Origin: Takakia lepidozioides
Taxonomy: Eukaryota; Streptophyta; Takakiopsida; Takakiales; Takakiaceae
Assembly (NCBI GenBank): GCA_030704615.1
Contig: CM060733.1
Span: forward strand, 21,762,001 to 21,826,000
Length of the DNA stretch: 64,000 bases
Reading direction: 5' to 3'
Shown one piece after another: positions 11,401 through 23,070 of the stretch (position 1 is the first letter of the stretch; each line of letters starts with the position of its first letter). The notes below the pieces were generated by a model. That model saw only the letters and a list, made by a program, of their open reading frames with translations, was not told the origin of the DNA and ran no database searches. A program made the translations under genes and the position numbers.

Positions 11401-13312
11401 ATTGATTTGCAGATTTTCTGCCAAAGTGTGCAGTGTGAGGCAGTGGGGTTTTCTGTTTTAGTTTTTTTTGTTTCAAATTTCCAAAATCGCCAGGCCCATG
11501 TGGCGAGAACAACAAGGTGGCAAGCTACAAAAGTGGCTAGTAACAAACGGGTGCACGAGGGAAAACTAGGTAATAAGGCTCCTGACATTCAACCATGTAG
11601 GGGCGAGGGCGAAGGTGAGAGAAAAGGAAGAACAGAAGGCGAGTGTTTGGAGGGGTGGTTGACGAGGCAGGGTAGGACATGGTGGTGCGTCAGGCATGAC
11701 AAGCCACGGAGGGGCATGCACTGGGAGAGCAGGATATGGCGGCCCTGCGTGGTACCCACACCCATCACCCTGCCGTCATATGCCCTACCATGCTCTCAGT
11801 GACGCTGCTTCTTGCTTGATTCCTGCTATTTCTTGACCAATCTCTCACCTGCGTGGTGAATCATCGCATGCACAGAAAGGTGGAGCCGATCAGGCGTGGT
11901 CTCAGTGACGCTGCTTCACACCCACGTAATTTCTTGCTTGATTCCTGGCCGTATACTTCTATTTCTTGACCAATCTCTCACCTGCGTGGTGAATCATCGC
12001 ATGCACAGAAAGGTGGAGGCGATCAGGCGTGACCATCGCATCACCCAAATTCTGCAACCATTAGCTGTCTGGAAAGTTCTTTTGAATCCGGAGGTCTCAT
12101 ATTCAAATATGATTTCAACGGTGGTCCCTCCACGCCCCCACCCTTTCTGCTCTTTAGGGCACGGCAAGCACAACTCTGCTTTGGCCTCTCCCTTAGGGGT
12201 CAGTAGAAGAAACTCTTGAAGGCAACGGTCAAATCACCGAAGTCTCCTTCTACTCTGTCCCGGATCCCTCTGGGTGCCCTTGTGCAAATTTTGAAGTATA
12301 GAGGTGCGATCTCCCAACCGAGCTTACCCACCACCAGTTTTGAATTGCTGTTGAAAAGTGATTGAATGCACATGAACGGATTGCCCTGGGCATGATGGAA
12401 ATTTTCCCCACAAAGAGATCCATTCATTGCTAGGCTCCATCCTGTAGACACAACGATGAAGAATTTTTTGGCTCTAGTAATCTAACAAGTTGTGTGGAGT
12501 TTTAGATGTAATAAGGGTCTTGACACTTTCCGAGTTCTGTCAAGCCCACAGATTAAAACTACAAACTTGGTTTTATTAGTACTAGGACCTTGAACTAGAA
12601 TTTAGAGTGACCCGCGAGGAAGTCTGGTAGAACAGTGCCCTGCCTGGAGAGAGGAAGTTCTGAATGCCATGGTAGTGGGATGAGATGGGATGGAATGGTT
12701 GATCAGCAAATCTGTCTAGTGCTTGAGACTTAGCACCAGGGAATCAGGGATGGGTCTAAAAATTACAAACAGACCATATTTTCCGCAGCCAGTATGAAAA
12801 TATCATTCTCACATCTCAAAAGGCTACTGGATTTTCACGGAGAGTCTTCTGTTGTTAAAAGTAGAAGCAATAAATGTCAACATATTCCCAGATCATGTAG
12901 TTATCAAGCGGTTGAAATTCCCTGGTTTGTTCCAACTCTTTCTAGGCACAAACTTGCTATCCCCAAATCTTTCTGGTTTTCATCCTCCTTTGCGACGACA
13001 ACCCCTTAAATCACACCTCACAGGTGTGCAGTACCAAAAGTGAACCCACTTCAACTATACTGGTTGCTTACAAAACACTCACCTCATGACATGTCCGCCC
13101 CACCTTACAAGTAATATACTTATGTTGCTTGTTTCAATCATCCCCACAAGTATAAACCCCCACTCAGTAGTCCAAGCAGATGGCATTGCGGGACAATAAC
13201 TAGTCATCCACGCATCCAACAAGCAAATGAACTTGGTGGCAATGTGCCGATGGCCAGCTTCTCATTATGTTTGCAAAGAGAATGCTTCTTGTGCTCGTCA
13301 TCATCCTATACA
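11401..13312. other. Intergenic, with one imperfect tandem duplication
   Basis: No gene recognised. A tandem pair, 11794-11899 and 11900-12031, repeats TCTCAGTGACGCTGCTTC through GATCAGGCGTG. The second unit carries two extra internal segments of about 14 and 13 bp. Confidence 0.5.
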
Positions 13313-13338
13313 AAGAGAGAGAGAGGGAGAGAGAGAGA
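13313..13338 (+). repeat. GA microsatellite
   Basis: Near-perfect run of GAGA units interrupted by one GGGA. Confidence 0.8.
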
Positions 13339-16300
13339 TGATGCCAACCGAAGTTACATAAATAAGAGAGCCTCTTCCCCTTGCGGGTTCTGCCTCCTTT
13401 CAGGGAAAATCTAATTCGTGAGCCCCCACCCAAGAGCCTGTGAGTAAATACTTGTGAGTCTATGAGCCTGTGGTCACGATTTTGGGTGAATCATGAGCCT
13501 CAGCTCACGGATTTCATGCTCACTTGCTCATGGGCTCATGAATCCTGCTCATGGATTAGTTTCTCTCCCCACTTTCAGAAGTCGATCCTATACAAAGAAA
13601 CTAAAACAGAGAAAAAACTTCAGCCAAACCCAGCGTAAATAAGAGCTACTTCCCCTAGTAGACTAGCAAGTACAACAAATATATGCACCTGTTTGTTGAC
13701 CATAATGAAACTGCACCCTGACACCACTTCCCCTATCATTCTTCTCTGCCAGTCTGGTGTCCAAAGAAATGGTGATCCTGATTAATGCTGTCCTCCAGCA
13801 CAAGACGCAGAGTTAGAAGCCTTTCGACTGAAACTTAATAATGCATGTCAAACTCCTAAAGAAGAAACGGTTTTCATCAGAAGAGGCTTCTTGCTACATA
13901 TCAACTGGGTGACATATAATTTGTGTACTTTGAGAATTAACTGTACCACTGTTATCTACTTGAGTTGGGACCCTTGAATCATCCTCATGACCACAACTAC
14001 CCATATTCTCGGCCAGGAGCTCCAGACCATCACCATCTTTCAATCAAGGGACCCCCTGCATCCCCTTGAGTCTTAAGTTTGGTAAACAGGTAAATTCTCT
14101 GGTACAAACACGAGTGGGTATTTGAGCAGCCATATCTTCAACTCGTAGCTCATAGCTGAGATACAACCACCGCATCTTTCAGCTGACAAGGAGCAAGCTG
14201 AAAGAATGTAGTTTAGATATATACCGAAAAGAAAGAGCAACCTCTTGATAGCAACAGTAACATTTCAATTTTGGGCTTTTTCACAACAAACGGCAAAATT
14301 GTCATGCATCATCAGTCCAAAAGACCCTACCACGCCAGCTTCAATGGCCCTCATTGACACCCTCCCTCGTTCACTTTCTCAACAAAGATAGCCCCCACCT
14401 TATCATTCCACCACTGCCCAGGGTGTGGAAAGACACTCCTGCCAGAGCTGTTCTATGTTCATTGCTTGACCTGCGTACATGCACTGCAAGAACTATTCCC
14501 GGTTCCGCTTGCCTCAGTCTCAATTGATGAGTCATGTGTCATACCCGTATTGGAATGGGGTCAGGGAAGTAGCGCTGGAATCAAAGGAGCATTTTCTATC
14601 ATGATGAGATCAATTCCTTGTAGACGGATCTCAATGGTTGTCCAATCGTGTTTCCATACTCTTTGTGGATGCAAACCCCACGACTGCCTCCGAGGATTGG
14701 AATGTATCCACGTAGAGGGTACGAGTTAGCGTTGGAAGGGGACGCCAAGGGTGTCGCATCTCTAAGTCGCCCTCTACATTTGTAAGCGAGCTCAAAATGT
14801 TGCCCTTCTAAGAATTGCAACGATATTCAGTTGGTTTCGCAAGAACAGGGAAATCTGCAGGGGCCATGGTCTCATCATTCCACGTAACAAAGTCTCTGTC
14901 TATCCCACAGAACAACAACATGCCATCTATTGTCTCAGCGATCACAGCCAGGTGTCAAATTTCCGCTACCCAAAGAGCTCAAGCTAAAAACAAAAGAGTT
15001 GAATTCCGAAAGATGTGTCCACCTTACTTGCATCATCCGAGTGGTCCATCGTCCGGTCTCCTTTGTAGTTTTATGGGGGCGGTGCCTGGAAGCTGTCGGG
15101 GTCCCAACTTTTCTGTTAGTTTGCTCTTCTCTTTTGTCTCATTAGTTTCTTGAGCTTTCCATGGACGTTCCGCAGGACCTTCTCTCTCTCCTCCGTCTCC
15201 AGAGCTTTACGAAATCCCCGCACCCAAATTCTCGGGTGGAGGTAGGTTATTCCTCTGAAGACAAGCGTCAAACTGTTTCTTCAACGGATCGTTGAACTGC
15301 CCACAGGGCCTCCCAAAGAAAAATGGTATCTTTTTTTATACCACGCTGGTCCTGGTGTATGTGGCTCTCAAAATGACATACCAGGGGAATATTGGTACCA
15401 GGGATATTTCTCAAATTAGATACCAGTCTGGTAAGGATATTGAGAAAATTTTAATCGCTTAAACAATAGTATTAATACAGATTTGCTCAAGTAATACCAG
15501 CTGGTATACATACTAGGATCTGGTATCAAACAAGGCTTCAATTCACTTAAAAAACACTTGATGAGTGCATCATACATGAACTGCTCCGCACACCATCAAA
15601 CCCAACCGCCATGAAACTCAACCGTCGATCTACATTCAACAATCAGGTGGGCACATTTCATCCAGGCACAGTTGATTTTCGACGCCGAAATTCATCATCT
15701 GCAAGTGGTTCATCAGCACATAAACACTTCCATCTGAGCGCCCATTGACATGCGACCTGCCTAGGCGGGTTAGGCTCTCCATGGGTTTGCCCCAATACGT
15801 GCATAGTGCATAGGCAGGATAGGCGTCTAAGAGGCATGCCCCAAGACCTACATAGGCGGGTTTAGGGATCTAGGAGGCCCGCCAAAAGCCCGGTTAGAGG
15901 TGTGGGAAGGATGGTCATGACTTGTGGAGTGAGGATAATGAGGCCATGTCACGAGGTGAGCTCACGTAGGTGGCCCAGGTAGGTGATGAGGAGTGATAGT
16001 TAACTAAATAAGGGCAAAGATCATGAGGTACCTGAGCAATTGGTGATTTTCAATGAAATGGGGGTGGCCCAAAAATATTTTCGAGAAATTGGAGTCATTT
16101 AAAAATATTTATATTTTAAATAAAACTCGTGACCTACCCTTATACATGATGGGCGGGCTTTTATAACAACAAATCTTTTATATCCATGTCCGACAACGAA
16201 AAAATGAGCATAGATTATGCATATCCGCCGGACAACAAAAATCTTAATTTCCTCACAAGCCTACTAGGCCCAGCGGGTTTGTAATGTGTTTTCATATTGA

Positions 16301-16546
16301 CAAGTCTGGCCCGTAGGTCATTGATATACCCGCCCAACACTGGTTTTTTCCCTTTGTATTTTGGGGATCTTATCTGGCAAATGTTAGGCCAGGAGGGGGC
16401 AGTGACCTTATGGCCAAAGATCCTTAGGGCGGGAGATTTAGGCGTAAGAGCATGCCCAACAGTAAAAAAAAAAAAGGGCGCCAACTTCAAAATGACGCGC
16501 GCTGTTTTTTGGACTTCCTTCCCGCGTCCCTAGCAGCACCGCGAGG
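13339..16546. other. Intergenic; degenerate repeats, no gene
   Basis: 13400-13560 is rich in GAGCC/GCTCA words. 15330-15540 repeats ACCAG/CTGGT half-sites at least six times in both orientations. 15740-15900 repeats TAGGCGGG-like words. A hAT-type end CCCGCCCAACACTG stands at 16329-16342 without a clear left partner. The rest shows nothing. Confidence 0.35.
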
Positions 16547-19500
16547 CTCTTTAAGCCCCTCTACCCTGGTATTGCATTGATTCTCCTGAAGTATGAGACA
16601 TCTTATTATACAGGGTTTGTTATGCGAATCACCCATGGGATGTAAAACTACTTCTTTTTTAGCCGAGCATGAAAGATGTTTTTTCTTATGACTGAACAGT
16701 GTGTGTGAGGTTTGTAGGGAACTTTCGCTTGAATTCTTATGTGTGTATCCCGGGAAAAAATAACTGCATTCACCATCATGTTCGGCAATACTCCATAACA
16801 AGCTCCAGTTTCGTTCTTTTTTCTTTTTTCTTTTTTTTCCTCCCAGGAACATTTTTTTCTCTTTATTTTTATTTTCTATTTTTGATAAAACAGGGGACAG
16901 AAGCCCTGATTGGCATTGAGAATTTTATTTAGGATTTTGTCTTCTTTTTTTTTTAATGAACAGGGACAGCGCCCTGAGAGAAACTTTATTTAGAATTACT
17001 AGAGGGCAAAAAAATTAAAACCCTCGGTTATACCATTCGATTATTAGATTATTTGGATTTTATTTCTATATAAACAACTACGTGTATATAAGTGGTACTT
17101 TTATATTTTATAGTGATTATTGTGTGTATATATTTGTGTAGTACATTTATAATTGATAACTGTTATCCATTTGAAAAAAAATAAAAAATCATTCAGTGAT
17201 ATAAGTACTTTCAAGTTAAGCCCTTATAAAGATATTTTAAAATTATTTTATTTTCTTAAATTTAAGCCCTTGTAACTCTCTGAATTTCTAACTTGCAATT
17301 GGGTTCGTGATGACATGGCTAACTTGCTCCAATTGAGAACATGTCAGTTACTCCAATTGAAGGTATGACAGCTGGATGATTCCTGCCACATGTACAATGT
17401 TCTATAAACGCCAGTTAACGGATGGAGGGGGCACAAGGTTGACTGTCTGCATGACCAATCTTATTGCGCCACGTAGAGGCTATAAATTTGTTGAGTGAGA
17501 AAATGTGTCATGAAATCTGACAATTGTGCTATATGAGAAATTTCACAAGTGGTCATAAGGTCTCCGCCCCATGGTGAGTCCTATGTCACCCCCACTAAGA
17601 CCCACTAAGACCCACTAAGCTACCACCACCCCTCGTGGAACCACCCCCACCGCAGTCCGGTGTGTGGGCTCCACCTAGTGAGCGCATCCGCCTCCTTAAG
17701 TGCACTCAAGGGTGCTTCAGCCCCCGTACCTATTGTTGCCACTGCCCCCATCACAGAGGCAGCCCCTCTTGTGTCCCGACCCCCTGCCCTCAAGGCAAAG
17801 GGTTGCGACACGCATCCCTACCAACAGGGAGTCGATGTCCTCATCGACTTGTCCATTTTGTAGAAACTAACATCCAAGTTGTGGTGTTCCACATCAAGGA
17901 GTTTGTTTCTGTACCATGGCGTCCCATGGCAAAGAACCAAACCCCCACTTGACTCAACTCTCCACTAGCTAGTTCGGCCGACTTCCTCCAAGTCCCGGCC
18001 AAGGTGGAGCCTCTCAAGCTCCACCCAGTACACTCTTCTTGGCCCACTTCAAGGCCAAGGAACGATCCTCCCCGATGATCGAATCGCCTTACTTACAACA
18101 ACATTGCTTGCGACCGCTCATGATGTCGCTTTTGGCATCATCTTTGAGCAAAGGTTCACCTTGAACCCTTTTTTACTAGGAAGATAACCTTGAACCAACC
18201 GCGCGCCCCAATCACTACAATTGGGTCCCCCTTGGAATGCTGGCCTGAGGTACGGGAACACATCGAAGCCGTACTACGACTTCGTCCCGAGATTACACGA
18301 TTATAGTACGTGAACGGAAGCATGTAGCTTCCGCGTTAATCCGCACTATAAGACAACCCCCTTGGTAGCGCAGTTATAGTACGCGCACGCGCCAGGTGCG
18401 CACTAGCACGTGAACTCCCAAAGAAGGCGCAAGTTTCCTTGCCCCTTAGCTGGGAGTCACCCGATTTCGGCACTGCGCAAACACTCGATTAATCTAATTT
18501 ATCTCTCCCACTTTTGTAAGCTAGCATGCATTCTACACACTAACCAACCATACCATGCATCACCATTCCAAACAAAATAGGAAGCACAACATTTGGAAAC
18601 CATTTCATTTATAAACAAAATTTATGCAACACAAGTTTTTGCAATCGGATTCCTGAGCTAGCTAAGCCGGACTAAACTTGCATTTCCTCCCCCACGATCC
18701 AAGGTTGATGTCCCCATCAACGCTTCTTCCACTTTTAAGGTCGCCCTTCGAAAGTTGCAACCGCCTCGGATGCGTTTCTCATTTCTGAGGCACGCACCCA
18801 AGTTGTCTCTACTTGATGATAGCCCTTCAATTTCACGAGATACTCTGTTTTTCGATTCTTGAACCTCCTCGACTGGGCACTCAAGGGTGCTTCAGCCCCC
18901 GTACCTATTGTTGTCACTGCCCCCACCACAGGGGCAACCTCTCTTGTGTCCCGACCCCCTGCCTTCAAGGCAAAGAGCCGCCACAACCAAGGCAAGTCGA
19001 CATGATCTCAAAGAGTTCAAAGACAAGCCATGTCGCGCACCTCACTTCGGTAAGCCCCTTCAAGTCATAGTTACTCGCTTTTGAAGCGCGCGCCTGACTC
19101 CCAACCTGGCCGCCGGGCCAACTTGGAGCTTCGGCTGCTCACCGGGACATAACGGTCCCCCTTCGCTCTCCCACTAAACCCTCCACCTATTTGGGCCTAG
19201 CGGGATTCCCTTTTGTAGATGGCAGTCCGGAACAGCTCCCCACTCTTTGGTCGCTTTCCAGCTCGCTCGCTTACTCACTAGTTTTTGGTCACCAACGGGC
19301 TTGCACCGTTCTCGGGGTCACTACTCCCCTTATATATACTTCTGTAGCTGTCCGCGGGGGTTTCACAACCAGCCATGCCATTTTATGGCGAACCACCACG
19401 AAAACCCTCGACTCCCGGTGATGAGTCGCGGTGAGTCTTGGCCCACTCACCACGGCCCTTATGGACCATGATGAGTCCCAAGACTCCCACCACGAGGTCT

Positions 19501-19930
19501 CCGCCCCCATGGTGAGTCCTATGCCACCCCCACTAAGTCCCACTAAGCTACCACCACCCATTGTGGAGCCACCCCCACCGCAACCCGGTGTGCAGGGCTC
19601 TGCCTAGTGAGCGCCTCCGCCTCCTTGAGTGCCTTGGGCACTCAAGGGTGCTTCAGCCCCCCCCCCCATACCTATCGCTGCCGCTGCCCCCACCACAGGG
19701 GCAGCCCCTCATGTGTCCCGACCCCCTGCCCTCAAAGGCAAAGGGCCGCGACAAGCCACAACAGCGTCACGTAAGGTGTTCCGCTGCAGAAGAGTATCAA
19801 CTTCATTGTAACCTAGTGTCGTCTGGTATATGAACTCGTCTATCTTAGGGTCGTAGTGTATCCTCACAAGATATATGTAGTACAGATGTTTGCAGGGGAC
19901 CCACTTCTTTCTTCCCAAACCTTAAACCCT
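16547..19930. repeat. Tandem repeat unit 1 (3,382-bp period), Ty3/chromovirus-derived
   Basis: The sequence from CTCTTTAAGCCCCTCTACCC recurs at 19929 with an offset of exactly 3,382 bp. The AT-rich first kilobase (16.55-17.55 kb) is followed by a GC-rich part holding a chromodomain frame and three copies of a ~100-bp module (17702-17800, 18877-18975, 19638-19743). A larger ~240-bp block (17560-17800) recurs at 19497-19743. No complete retroelement ORF survives. Confidence 0.75.
18681..18995 (-). mobile_element. Ty3/gypsy chromovirus remnant: chromodomain plus polypurine tract
   Basis: The minus-strand frame 18735-18995 contains RRFKNRKTEYLVKLKGYHQV, then TTWVRASEMRNASEAVATFE. This has the spacing of integrase C-terminal chromodomains (EYLVKWKGY...TW...N...FE). 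In this copy Trp of KWKGY is Leu; the second copy keeps Trp. A purine run GGGGGAGGAAATG follows shortly after the stop on the same strand (about 18682-18695), as expected for a polypurine tract before a 3' LTR. Reverse transcriptase and integrase core are absent. In unit 1 the ~100-bp module is read in frame just before the chromodomain. Confidence 0.55.
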
Positions 19931-22584
19931 CTTTAAGCCCCTCTACCCTGGTGTTGCATTGATTCTCCTGAAGTATGAGATATCTTATTATACAGGGTTT
20001 GTTATGTGAATCACCCATGGGATGTAAAACTACTTCTTTTTTAGCCGAGCATGAAAGATGTTTTTTCTTATGACTGGACAGTGTGTGTGAGGTTTGTAGG
20101 GAACTTTCGCTTGAATTCTTATGTGTGTATCCCGGGAAAAAATAACTGCAGTCACCATCATGTTCGGCGGTACTCCATAACAAGCTCCAGTTTCGTTCTT
20201 TTTTCTTTTTTCTTTTTTTTCCTCCCAGGAACATTTTTTTCTCTTTATTTTTATTTTTTATTTTTGATAAAACAGGGAACAGAAGCCCTGATTGGCATTG
20301 AGAATTTTATTTAGGATTTTGTTTTTTGTTTTTTTTTTAATGAACAGGGACAGCGCCCTGGGAGAAACTTTATTTAGAATTACTAGAGGGCAAAAAAATT
20401 AAAACCCTCGGTTACACCATTCGATTATTAGATTATTTGGATTTTATTTTTATATAAACAACTACGTGTATATAAGTGGTACTTTTATATTTTATAGTGA
20501 TTATTGTGTGTATATATTTGTGTAGTACATTTATAATTGATAACTGTTATCCATTTGAAAAAATAAAAAATCATTCAGTGATATAAGTACTTTCAAGTTA
20601 AGCCCTTATAAAGATATTTTAAAATTATTTTATTTTCTTAAATTTAAGCCCTTGTAACTCTCTGAACTTCTAACTTGCAATTGGGTTCGTGATGACATGG
20701 CTGACTTGCTCCAATTGAGAACATGTCAGTTACTCCAATTAAAGGTATGACAGCTGGATGATTCCTGCCACATGTACAATGTTCTATAAACGCCAGTTAA
20801 CGGATGGAGGGGGCACAAGGTTGACTGTCTGCATGACCAATCTTATTGCGCCACGTAGAGGCTATAAATTTGTTGAGTGAGAAAATGTGTCATGAAATCT
20901 GACAATTGTGCTATATGAGAAATTTCACAAGTGGTCATAAGGTCTCCGCCCCATGGTGAGTCATATGTCACCCCCACTAAGATCCACTAAGACCCACTAA
21001 GCTACCACCACCCCTCGTGGAACCACCCCCACCGCAGTCCGGTGTGTGGGCTCCACCTAGTGAGCGCATCCGCCTCTTTGAGTGCACTCAAGGGTGCTGC
21101 AGCCCCCGTACCTATTGTTGCCATTGCCCCCATCACAGAGGCAGCCCCTCTTGTGTCCCGACCCCCTGCCCTCAAAGCAAAGGGTTGCGACACGCATCCC
21201 TACCAACAGGGAGTCGATGTCCTCATCGACTTGTCCATTTTGTAGAAACTAACATCCAAGTTGTGGTGTTCCACATCAAGGAGTTTGTTTCCGTACCATG
21301 GCGTCCCATGGCAAAAAACCAAACCCCCACTTGACTCAACTCTCCACTAGCTAGTTCGGCCGACTTCCTCCAAGTCCCAGCCAAGGTAGAGCCTCTCAAG
21401 CTCCACCCAGTGCACTCTTCTTGGCCCACTTCAAGGCCAAGGAACGATCCTCCCCGATGATCGAATCGCCTTACTTACAACAACATTGCTTGCGACCGCT
21501 CATGATGTCGCTTTTGGCATCATCTTTGAGCAAAGGTTCACCTTGAACCCTTTTTTACTAGGAAGATAACCTTGAACCAACCGCGCGCCCCAATCACTAC
21601 AATTGGGTCCCCCTTGGAATGCTGGCCTGAGGTACGTGAACACATCGAAGCCGTACTACGACTTCGTCCCGAGATTACACGATTATAGTACGTGAACGGA
21701 AGCATGTAGCTTCCGCGTTAATCCGCATTATAAGACAACCCCCTCGGTAGCGCAGTTATAGTACGCGCACGCGCCAGGTGCGCACTAGCACGTGAACTCC
21801 CAAAGAAGGCGCAAGTTTCCTTGCCCCTTGGCTGGGAGTCACCCGATTTCGGCACTGCGCAAACACTCGATTAATCTAATTTATCTCTCCCACTTTTGTA
21901 AGTTAGCATGCATTCTACACACTAGCCAACCATACTATGCATCACTATTCCAAACAAAATAGGAAGCACAACATTTGGAAAATATTTCATTTATAAACAA
22001 AATTTATGCAACACAAGTTTTTGCAATCGGATTCCTGAGCTAGCTAAGCCGGACTAAGCATGCATTTCCTCCCCCACGATCCAAGGTTGATGTCCCTATC
22101 AACGCTTCTTCCACTTTTAAGGTCGCCCTTCGAAAGTTGCAACCGCCTCGGATGCGTTTCTCATTTCTGAGGCACGCACCCAAGTTGTCTCCACTTGATG
22201 ATAGCCCTTCCATTTCACGAGATACTCTGTTTTTCGATTCTTGAACCTCCTCGACTGGGCACTCAAGGGTGCTTCAGCCCCCGTACCTATTGTTGTCACT
22301 GCCCCCACCACAGGGGCAGCCTCTCTTGTGTCCCGACCCCCTGCCTTCAAGGCAAAGAGCCGCCTCAACCAAGGCAAGTCGACATGATCTCAAAGAGTTC
22401 AAAGACAAGCCGCAACAGCGTCACATAAGGTGTCCCGCTGCAAAAGAGTATCAACTTCATTGTAACCTAGTGTCGTCTGGTATATGAACTCGTCTATCTT
22501 AGGGTCGCAGTGTATCCTCACAAGATATATGTAGTACAGATGTTTGCAGGGGACCCACTTCTTTCTTCCCAAACCTTAAACCCT
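19929..22584. repeat. Tandem repeat unit 2, missing 728 bp
   Basis: Co-linear with unit 1 up to 22411 (= 19029) without net indels, then continues with the sequence equivalent to 19758. The lost 728 bp lie between two GACAAGCC octamers (19022-19029 and 19750-19757 in unit 1), one of which remains. The chromodomain frame is 22117-22377 (-), with LVKWKGY intact; modules lie at 21084-21182 and 22259-22357. Confidence 0.75.
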
Positions 22585-22632
22585 AAACCGCAAACCCAAA
22601 CCCAAAATCATAAACCTTAAACCGCAACCGGA
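22570..22632 (+). repeat. Degenerate telomere-like tract
   Basis: AAACCTTAAACCCTAAACCG followed by further AAACCC/AAACCT words resembles the plant telomere unit CCCTAAA, but is too short and mutated to be a chromosome end. Confidence 0.5.
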
Positions 22633-22639
22633 AAAATGA

Positions 22640-23070
22640 AAATATGGAAAGAAATGCATGCAATGCAATGCAAAAAAAAAAAAAACTCAAAAAAATGATG
22701 CTCGTCGACGATCATCACGACATGTACCCAAAGGCCAAATGCAAAAATAAAAATAAAAATCAGAAAAGTCGACATGTCAAAAAAAAAAAAACCGCAGAAA
22801 AGTGATTATCGTTGATGATCGTCACGACATGTACCCAAAATTTGCAAATACAAAAAGAAAAAGAAAAAAAAAACTCAGAAAAGTGATGATCATCACGACA
22901 TGTACCCATATGCAAATGTAAAAAATAAAAATAAATCAAATAAATAAATAAAATAAACTCAAAAAAATGATGATCGACGATCATCACGACAAATACCCAA
23001 ATGCCAAATGCAAAAACAAACTCAGAAAAGTGATGATCGTCGACGATCATTACGACATGTACCCAAATGC
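22640..23070 (+). repeat. Minisatellite with palindromic core
   Basis: Five to six imperfect units of roughly 65-110 bp. Each has AACTCAGAAAAGTGATGATC-type sequence, a palindromic core (best form GATGATCGTCGACGATCATC), CACGACATGTACCCAAATGC and a variable A-rich spacer. Confidence 0.75.

Noticed and set aside
16487-20314. Plus- and minus-strand frames repeated at 16.5-17 kb and 19.8-20.3 kb as a duplicated gene
   Set aside because: They repeat because the DNA is duplicated. They are low-complexity (poly-K/F) and have no domain; the inverted third copy is riddled with insertions.
22570-22632. Chromosome end (telomere)
   Set aside because: Only a few degenerate CCCTAAA-like units and followed by ordinary sequence.
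22640-23070. CRISPR-like array
   Set aside because: Units vary in length, the 'spacers' are A-rich and similar to each other, and the genome is plant nuclear; it is a minisatellite.
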